A stretch of DNA of 18,155 bases from Acinetobacter chinensis (GTDB lineage Bacteria; Pseudomonadota; Gammaproteobacteria; Pseudomonadales; Moraxellaceae), in assembly GCF_002165375.2 (NCBI RefSeq), contig NZ_CP032127.1, forward strand, positions 1 to 18,155, given 5' to 3'. Numbering within the stretch: position 1 is the stretch's first letter; every line of letters starts with the position of its first letter. The position numbers were made by a program, and so were the translations under genes. The notes under the pieces were generated by a model. The model worked only from the letters and a program-made list of their open reading frames with translations. It ran no database searches and was not told the origin of the DNA. This document shows, in pieces, positions 13,720-18,155 of the stretch.

Positions 13720-14393
13720 TGATTTTTTTCCATTTTACTCATAATCAATGCCTTCCTAACAAACATGGAATAGATGGAACCGGTGAACTTAAATCTAATC
13801 CGCTTTTAGAACTTTGCTATGTAATTGATGGACATAGTAAACATCCCAATAGCGCTATTCTGGTATCTAATTTCCATAAATTTATTCTGGAAAAAAAAGA
13901 AGAATTTACAGATTTAATAAATGAAGATGAGGTAATTAGAGAATTCCTTGAAAGAGTAATTAAAGAATTTCACAAATCTCAATATAGACAGCTCATCCCA
14001 GCAGCCATGAGTATCTGCCTAATCATTTTTAGTCCCCAAAAGGTCTACAGTGTGCATCTAGGAGACTGCCGTTTAGGTCTAATTTTTGAAAAAAAGTTAG
14101 AGTGGTTAACTTATCCACATAATTTAACAATGTGCCGGATTATAGATATTGAAACTTTAGACTTAGAAGAAACATTAAGATCTTCAGCTGATAATCATAT
14201 TGTAACTAATTCTTTAAATACTAAACGCCTAAAAAAAATTGAAATAAATGTATTTAATAGAAAAAAAGGAACATATCTTTTAGCAACAGATGGTTTATGG
14301 AAATTAGAGGTTCATAAAATTCTATCAACTGTAAAAAATAAAGAAAACTATAATGAAATTGATGATTTAGCTTTCATTATAGCTAATGACTAG
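13719..14393 (+). CDS. PP2C-like metal-dependent protein phosphatase
   Basis: A 224-residue protein with the hallmarks of a small PP2C (PPM) phosphatase: CYVIDGH with D37 and G38, SVHLGDCRLG (residues 111-120), LLATDGLW with D191, and the terminal IDDLAFIIA with D215/D216, which corresponds to the metal-binding aspartate near the end of the fold. The usual N-terminal RxxNED motif is not evident. Together these residues would bind two metals and remove phosphate from Ser/Thr, or possibly other phosphoryl or nucleotidyl groups. The ATG overlaps the stop codon of the nucleotidyltransferase gene by one base, so the two are translationally coupled. A counteracting or controlling role towards the nucleotidyltransferase is an inference. 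The pdif-like site begins 7 bp after the stop. Confidence 0.8.
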   Translation: MIFFHFTHNQCLPNKHGIDGTGELKSNPLLELCYVIDGHSKHPNSAILVSNFHKFILEKKEEFTDLINEDEVIREFLERVIKEFHKSQYRQLIPAAMSICLIIFSPQKVYSVHLGDCRLGLIFEKKLEWLTYPHNLTMCRIIDIETLDLEETLRSSADNHIVTNSLNTKRLKKIEINVFNRKKGTYLLATDGLWKLEVHKILSTVKNKENYNEIDDLAFIIAND

Positions 14394-14399
14394 TTCTTC

Positions 14400-14430
14400 A
14401 TTTAACATAAAAAAATCTCTTATGCGAAGC
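14400..14430 (-). other. pdif-like site, D/C orientation, with 9-bp spacer
   Basis: ATTTAACATAA (14400-14410) is a perfect XerD arm, identical to those at 4651 and 9005. TTATGCGAAGC (14420-14430) is a good XerC arm. The spacer AAAAATCTC is 9 bp instead of 6, mostly from a longer A run, so the site may not recombine. It marks the right edge of the defence module. Confidence 0.65.
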
Positions 14431-14563
14431 TTGCTTGTTAAAAACCATTTGTGAAGATCTGTATCAAGATTATTGAGAGTATCTATAAAAAATGATGATG
14501 TAGCTATCAAGTCAACCAACTATCTTTGGACATTTAGTTTTCGAATATTATAGGCGGATAAAA

Positions 14564-14806
14564 ATGAGTTTTATGGAACAAATAGAAGAATCTCCAGCTA
14601 AACTGATAGCGATAGCTTTGACGGTAAATTTAATCCTTTTATCATGGATTTTGGATGGCTTCCTCCAAACAAATTTGATTGCATTTAGTCTTCATCACCC
14701 TGATGGAGATATTTTAATATTCACAATAATAGTACTGCTTCTTCTTACTTATATGATTAGTGGTAAATCAGGGCTATTAATGAAATTTTTTTCATTTTTT
14801 GACTAA
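14564..14806 (+). CDS. Small two-helix membrane protein
   Basis: An 80-residue hydrophobic protein with two predicted membrane helices: residues about 13-33 (LIAIALTVNLILLSWILDGFL) and 50-65 (ILIFTIIVLLLLTYMI). The N-terminus is acidic. A weak ribosome site (AGGCGG) lies 8 bases before the ATG; a second in-frame Met is at codon 4. I do not recognise the family. It stands alone, 134 bp after the PP2C-like module's pdif site. The window gives no function. The two clear helices and the ribosome site make a real gene more likely than not. Confidence 0.5.
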   Translation: MSFMEQIEESPAKLIAIALTVNLILLSWILDGFLQTNLIAFSLHHPDGDILIFTIIVLLLLTYMISGKSGLLMKFFSFFD

Positions 14807-15103
14807 TTGTAATCATGCTTATTCACCATTAAATAAACAATCCAATTGTTTTTCTTATGTTTTTTTAACTTTCGTCGAGTCTTAATAATAAAATATTAAA
14901 CTTTCAAAAGACAAGAGTGGCTTACCAGTCATGGACCTGTAGACCATAAAAGATATGGCGAGCTAAATACATTATTCCAAAACTTATGTGAAATATAGCG
15001 GTTCTATTGCATAGGAAACTGAGGTCTAATACCCCATCCCTTCTCACATGATCCACTTTAACAGCTCAAGATTTATGGGACTTTATTAAAATCCCTATAG
15101 AAT
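14807..15103. other. Intergenic region, no gene seen
   Basis: About 300 bp of AT-rich DNA between the small membrane protein and the terminator at 15104. I see no open frame with a credible start. A weak XerC-like sequence near 14984 was examined and not accepted. Confidence 0.5.
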
Positions 15104-15137
15104 AAAAAATATGGGAGTAAAAACTCCCATATTTTTT
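15104..15137. terminator. Bidirectional intrinsic terminator
   Basis: AAAAAATATGGGAGT (15104-15118) pairs perfectly with ACTCCCATATTTTTT (15123-15137), with an AAAA loop. It terminates the leftward zinc-ribbon gene, whose stop codon lies at its edge, and shields against rightward transcription. Confidence 0.85.
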
Positions 15138-15393
15138 AAAATTCTGCTTTTGAATCGGCTATCACATATGGCTTCCATTTAGGACTAGTACAGTTAAACT
15201 TTGGATCCTGATAGTGTGGAGGAAATTTATTATCTTTATCATGATCATTGACAGCGACTTCACGCTTACATTGAGTACATCGATAGATTCCTGAATGTGG
15301 AACTTTAGATCCAGCAGAAAAAATTTGATTAAAAAAGGCATCATTACTATTGGTAGAAAACTCATTTAAGGTTTTACGTTCAACTAAAGACAT
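15136..15393 (-). CDS. Small zinc-ribbon-like protein
   Basis: An 85-residue protein. The core is GIYRCTQCKREVAVNDHDKDNKFPPHY followed by FNC: one CxxC pair at residues about 39-42, then a histidine-rich stretch and a single later cysteine. This resembles small zinc-ribbon proteins whose second pair is partly replaced. The ATG at 15393 has a weak ribosome site (GGAA). It is leftward, ends in the terminator stem, and its upstream neighbour is the RHH-like gene at 15524. I do not know its function. Confidence 0.65.
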   Translation of the reverse strand: MSLVERKTLNEFSTNSNDAFFNQIFSAGSKVPHSGIYRCTQCKREVAVNDHDKDNKFPPHYQDPKFNCTSPKWKPYVIADSKAEF

Positions 15394-15523
15394 TTTAACT
15401 ATTCCAAATTGATTAAATCTGATCAGAATATCAACAATTTAACTCATAAACACATTCAAAAATGATAACTGCGACACACTTTGTCGTTAAGAATCACCTG
15501 TCTTCAGTTAAATGTAAAATCAC

Positions 15524-15829
15524 TTATTTTAACTTACCAATACAATCTAATATTTCCTTTAATTGCTCAGGATCATTTTCTTCTAACTTTTTAAAAACCT
15601 CCTCTAAAGCTATTTCAAGTAGTTGATTTAATAACTTATTTCTTGTTGGATTACCGAGGTGGGCTTTCAATGCCTCTACCTTTTCAAAGTTCCATTGATA
15701 TATACGAAATGGTACTTGATGAGTTACCCCTAAAGTCTCCGTGTTATATGTCCTAGCTTTAATTTGTGACACCAAAATATCTAACTCTTTCGGGTCATTT
15801 TCCCCCTTAACATAAAGTCTATTTAACAT
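15524..15829 (-). CDS. Ribbon-helix-helix-like protein, unknown function
   Basis: A protein of 101 residues from the ATG at 15829 (MLNRLYVKGENDPKELD), which has a GGTGATGAA ribosome site directly before it. The frame is open to 15880, but the extra residues lack a ribosome site. The second half, VPFRIYQWNFEKVEALKAHLGNPTRNKLLNQLLEIALEEV, has the strand-helix-turn-helix pattern of a ribbon-helix-helix DNA-binding domain, followed by an acidic helix. It could be a regulator or antitoxin-like protein. It is divergent from the gene at 15901 across a 71-bp gap and may regulate it. No toxin partner is recognised. Confidence 0.6.
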   Translation of the reverse strand: MLNRLYVKGENDPKELDILVSQIKARTYNTETLGVTHQVPFRIYQWNFEKVEALKAHLGNPTRNKLLNQLLEIALEEVFKKLEENDPEQLKEILDCIGKLK

Positions 15830-15900
15830 TTCATCACCAATGAATTTGATATATAAAAATGATATAGTTTTTAATATCAAAAATACAAGTGAGTTTTAAA

Positions 15901-16437
15901 ATGGGACAAGCAAAAAATCGGGGCTCTCTGGAAGAAAGAGTTAAAAATGCTAAAAAATTTAGAAAAGAAGCTATCTTAAGTGAACTTAAAAAAATCGTAG
16001 AGGGGCATTATCAACACGTACCAGATCAATTTTCACATCGCCAGAACTATTTAGATGGATGTGTAATTGCAATGGATATTAAAGAAGCAATGGACATCGT
16101 CTTAGACGATGGCGATATTGGTATCATTGAAGATGGTTGCCCAAAACCAGAATATATATTAGGACTATTTGAAGTTGCTTTAGATAACTACGGTCTCGAT
16201 GATAATGAGAATATTCAGGAATGTGCAGCTTGGGTTGATGAAGACATAAGTATGAATACTACGTTCTTTAGATTTAAAGATGCATCAGAGTTTAATCAAT
16301 TAGAAGATGTTCTAAAGGCCGTTAATAAATTTTCATTTTGGTTGCCAACTTATATCATGCTAAACGGCACTTGGTATGATACTTACGAAATTGGTGCTGT
16401 AGATGAAAATGGAAATACTATAGGCTCCAGGTTTTAA
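15901..16437 (+). CDS. MGQAKNRG-type conserved hypothetical protein
   Basis: A 178-residue acidic protein starting MGQAKNRGSLEERVKNAKKF. This N-terminal motif is found in a group of small plasmid and phage proteins of unknown role. An AAGTGAG sequence 7 bases before the ATG at 15901 is a fair ribosome site, which favours this start over the one at 15889. The body has no membrane segment or recognised catalytic motif. DGDIGIIEDGCPKPEYIL and WVDEDISMNTTFFRF suggest a compact alpha/beta fold. A strong terminator follows directly. It is transcribed alone, divergently from the RHH-like gene. Confidence 0.7.
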   Translation: MGQAKNRGSLEERVKNAKKFRKEAILSELKKIVEGHYQHVPDQFSHRQNYLDGCVIAMDIKEAMDIVLDDGDIGIIEDGCPKPEYILGLFEVALDNYGLDDNENIQECAAWVDEDISMNTTFFRFKDASEFNQLEDVLKAVNKFSFWLPTYIMLNGTWYDTYEIGAVDENGNTIGSRF

Positions 16438-16446
16438 TTGATTTAT

Positions 16447-16473
16447 AAAGCCCAGGTTAATCCTGGGCTTTTT
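16447..16473. terminator. Intrinsic terminator shared by convergent genes
   Basis: AAAGCCCAGG (16447-16456), loop TTAAT, CCTGGGCTTTTT (16462-16473). It stops the rightward gene at 15901. In the other direction it overlaps the stop codon of the 56-residue zinc-finger gene and has a shorter T tail. Confidence 0.85.
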
Positions 16474-16627
16474 GTTCAATCTGATCATTAGCCTCAAACA
16501 TGCCAGGATTGGTAATCTGGATATTGTCCTGACAATTTCCGCAAAGCATCAGCCCTGCAAAAAGCTGTACGTTTTCCCTTGAATCACAGAAAGCACATGG
16601 TTTAGAAAGTTGAATAATATTACTCAT
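16457..16627 (-). CDS. 56-residue CxxC zinc-finger protein
   Basis: A very short gene. The protein has two CxxC pairs, PCAFCDS at residues about 10-16 and LCGNCQD at 28-34, spaced as in a treble-clef or zinc-ribbon finger. An acidic tail follows. Its ATG (16627-16625) overlaps the last codons and stop of the upstream RHH-like gene by 8 bp, in the arrangement ATGAGTAA, so it is probably made by translational coupling. The stop lies in the loop of the terminator at 16447-16473. The function is unknown; the pairing with an RHH protein suggests a DNA-related role. Confidence 0.65.
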   Translation of the reverse strand: MSNIIQLSKPCAFCDSRENVQLFAGLMLCGNCQDNIQITNPGMFEANDQIEQKAQD

Positions 16628-17009
16628 GATTTTTTCCTTTCAGATAGCTAGCCTTGGCATGACTTCTTCCTTTAGCCTGCATTCCTCGAATCTCATATTT
16701 CTCTGTTTGTAGCTTCATAAGAATGCCTATTTGAAACATGTATATTTCCCCTAAATCTCCTAATAAATTTTCATTCAAAGAATTAGCTTGAGTAAATTGA
16801 TCCAATGATCGATTAATATCTTTTTCAAAATCATTCACCAGTGTTTCAATCCGACTGACTTGTCGCTCAATGCTGGCCATCTGTAAATTATTGGTCAGAA
16901 GATCCCGCAGATAAGTCCCTAATTTATCGCCCTTCAACTGAGCCAAACGCTCATATTCTTGTGCAACCTGATTGTCTAATCTGACGGCAACGGTTCGAGT
17001 ACTGTTCAT
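16620..17009 (-). CDS. Ribbon-helix-helix protein, possible relaxosome accessory factor
   Basis: A 129-residue protein. Residues 1-45 (TRTVAVRLDNQVAQEYERLAQLKGDKLGTYLRDLL) have the strand-helix-helix pattern of RHH DNA-binding proteins. Residues about 50-75 are probably helical or coiled coil (IERQVSRIETLVNDFEKDINRSLDQF), and the C-terminus is basic (GMQAKGRSHAKASYLKGKNHE). The layout resembles MobC/TraM-like accessory proteins, but no relaxase is present, so a partition or regulatory role is equally possible. The ribosome site GGAG lies 6 bases before the ATG. The repeat-rich DNA upstream (17077-17276) may be its binding region. The zinc-finger gene follows with an 8-bp overlap. Confidence 0.65.
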   Translation of the reverse strand: MNSTRTVAVRLDNQVAQEYERLAQLKGDKLGTYLRDLLTNNLQMASIERQVSRIETLVNDFEKDINRSLDQFTQANSLNENLLGDLGEIYMFQIGILMKLQTEKYEIRGMQAKGRSHAKASYLKGKNHE

Positions 17010-17076
17010 GAAAAACTCCTATCATTTGTTTTCAATCTAAGCATCTAATTTCTAAAAAGTAACTATCAAATATAAG

Positions 17077-17276
17077 TAAACACTGTATTAAGTTTTAATG
17101 ATTACAGGTTAAATATCTAATATAAAAAGAGAAATTCATATAAAAGCGTAAACAAAGCTGATTACAGGCTATCCTATTGTTTTGTAAGTAAATATTGCAC
17201 TTTATCTGCAACAAAAAGTGTTTACAGCTAAACCTATGAAAAATAATAAAAATCATGATAAAAGCGTAAACGCTTT
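17077..17276. repeat. Spaced repeats upstream of the RHH gene
   Basis: ATTACAG occurs at 17101 and 17161 and TTTACAG at 17221, exactly 60 bp apart each time. ATAAAAGCGTAAAC is repeated at 17140-17153 and 17258-17271. AAAGCGTAAACGCTTT at 17261-17276 is a perfect palindrome. GTAAAC, or its complement GTTTAC, occurs in every interval. Candidate operators, a partition site or an oriT. Confidence 0.55.
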
Positions 17277-17646
17277 CCAGACATATAAAAAACCGCTGTA
17301 TCCCTTATATTATAAGGCTTTGGGGCCTTTATCTTTAGATGCGTGGTGTGTGAACCAAAAATTTCCGGTATGTACCGGCTCCCAATCCATTTAATTGACT
17401 TAATTGACAGTAAAGATAGTGCTTGGCCAAAAGAGATCCTGACTATTGTGTTTCTAAGAGAAAAATCTATAAGCGCAAACTCTAGCCTACAGATCAAAAA
17501 TAAAACCCAAGTTAAAACGCTCTCACATGCGATTTCAGCCACATTTTTACTTAAGACATAGAATCCACTATTGAAATGAGTAATCAGGTCAAAAAACGCA
17601 AATGAGCGCCAAATAGAGGATATTTTTATTCTAATCGGGATGAATA

Positions 17647-17936
17647 GAGCGAGTGTCTACGAGCGAAGCACCAAAATTCGCACCTAGACTCTCTGAAAAA
17701 CAGCTTTTTAGGCTTCACAGCCTAAATAAGCGTAAATCACATGCAGAAAATTGAGTCTAGATCGAGCGTAGCGAGTAAAAAAGCTTTATGAGCGAAGCGA
17801 ATTCCGAGTTACTTTTGCTCTTGCCTTTGCTTTTTCTCAAAGTCACAACAGAATGATCTAAAAAATTGCCCCACGAATCGAGCGAAAGCGAGATTCAATA
17901 GAGTTTGAGCGTAGCGAAAACCAAGGGCAATTTTTT
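17647..17936. repeat. GAGCGWAGCG repeat cluster
   Basis: GAGCGAAGC or GAGCGTAGCG and close variants recur six times: near 17649, 17664, 17764, 17791, 17880 and 17907. The last two lie inside a 12-bp inverted repeat, AAAAAATTGCCC at 17860-17871 and its complement at 17925-17936. Their purpose is unknown; the position just before the origin suggests a replication or segregation role. Confidence 0.5.
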
Positions 17937-18017
17937 CAAACGTATTTTTAATTATTTTATATCTTTTAAATCTTTTCATTGAGCTGTATCCCTTATGGAG
18001 CAAGCCTTTCAACGTTT

Positions 18018-18102
18018 AACTATGACGGATTGACTACTAACTATGACGGATTGACTACTAACTATGACGGATTGACTACTTAACTATGACGGATTGACTA
18101 CC
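18018..18102 (+). repeat. RepB iterons (replication origin)
   Basis: Four 21-bp direct repeats beginning AACTATGACGGATTGACTAC. Copies 1-3 are in perfect tandem at 18018-18038, 18039-18059 and 18060-18080. One extra T follows, then copy 4 at 18082-18102, whose last base differs. A decayed partial copy, AAATATGAC, starts at 18103. An AT-rich stretch (18103-18155) leads into repB at base 1. The 21-bp period puts the copies on one face of the helix, as expected for initiator binding sites. Confidence 0.93.
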
Positions 18103-18155
18103 AAATATGACAAGTATATAGTTGTCATATATAAAAGAAAATTAATGGTTTTATT

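Larger units (their letters stand above)
17010..18017. other. Long non-coding region leading into the origin
   Basis: About 1 kb without a gene I can support. It contains the spaced repeats at 17077-17276 and a 14-bp direct repeat (GCTGTATCCCTTAT) at 17295-17308 and 17983-17996. There is an 8-bp-stem hairpin at 17707-17726 and six GAGCG-type repeats between 17647 and 17916. An inverted repeat of AAAAAATTGCCC is at 17860-17871 and 17925-17936. Short open frames at 17234-17561 and 17809-18012 have no family resemblance or ribosome site and overlap the repeats. Confidence 0.6.

Noticed and set aside
14112..14120. DnaA-box-like TTATCCACA
   Set aside because: It lies inside the phosphatase gene, far from the iterons, and is probably chance.
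14967..14994. TTATGTGAAAT resembles a XerC arm in D/C orientation
   Set aside because: The partner XerD box matches at only about 5 of 11 positions.
15507..15534. TTATTTTAACT resembles a XerD arm
   Set aside because: The XerC side matches at only 5 of 11 positions in very AT-rich DNA, and it overlaps the end of a gene.
17234..17561. Overlapping open frames of 102 (minus) and 72 (plus) codons
   Set aside because: No recognised family and no ribosome site; the minus frame runs across repeats and the two frames overlap.
17809..18012. 67-codon minus-strand frame before the iterons
   Set aside because: It is largely built from the GAGCG repeats and inverted repeats and has no family resemblance; judged a by-product of the repeats.

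Overview
The window looks like a complete, circular, small multiresistance plasmid of Acinetobacter, opened at the first base of its replication gene. The reasons are a Rep_3-type RepB gene starting at base 1, four RepB iterons ending about 50 bp before the last base, AT-rich DNA, and a set of XerC/XerD (pdif) recombination sites enclosing tet(39) and msr(E)-mph(E), which is the arrangement known from Acinetobacter plasmids. Circularity is inferred, not shown.

Layout. Bases 1-1522: repB and a replication-associated HTH/coiled-coil protein. Bases 1673-4678: macrolide module (msr(E), mph(E)) between a C/D and a D/C pdif site; msr(E) has a long leader with an attenuator-like hairpin and two mini-ORFs. 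Bases 4679-6975: an IS1202-group (ISNCY) element inserted directly beside a pdif site, then a serine resolvase with a res-like upstream region. Bases 6976-10318: tetracycline module (tet(39) and tetR, divergent, with tet operators); its right-hand pdif site is split by an IS3-family element. Bases 10319-10763: no convincing gene, two strong terminators. Bases 10764-14430: a defence-type module between two degenerate pdif-like sites. Leftward it carries a pair resembling lambda RexA and RexB. Rightward it carries a three-gene operon: winged-helix protein, MNT/AbiEii-like nucleotidyltransferase and PP2C-like phosphatase. Bases 14431-17009: small accessory genes (membrane peptide, zinc-ribbon proteins, RHH-like proteins, an MGQAKNRG-type protein). 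Bases 17010-18155: non-coding, rich in repeats, ending in the iterons.

The pdif sites alternate in orientation around the map (C/D, D/C, C/D, D/C, C/D-like, D/C-like). The plasmid can therefore be read as Xer-exchangeable cassettes on a RepB backbone. The cargo divides into antibiotic resistance (macrolide, tetracycline) and probable phage defence. The most interesting part is the 10.8-14.4 kb module: a plasmid-borne RexAB-like pair set back to back with an uncharacterised wHTH-nucleotidyltransferase-PP2C operon. No relaxase, toxin-antitoxin pair of a familiar type, or partition ATPase is visible. Family assignments were made by reading and memory, without database searches.
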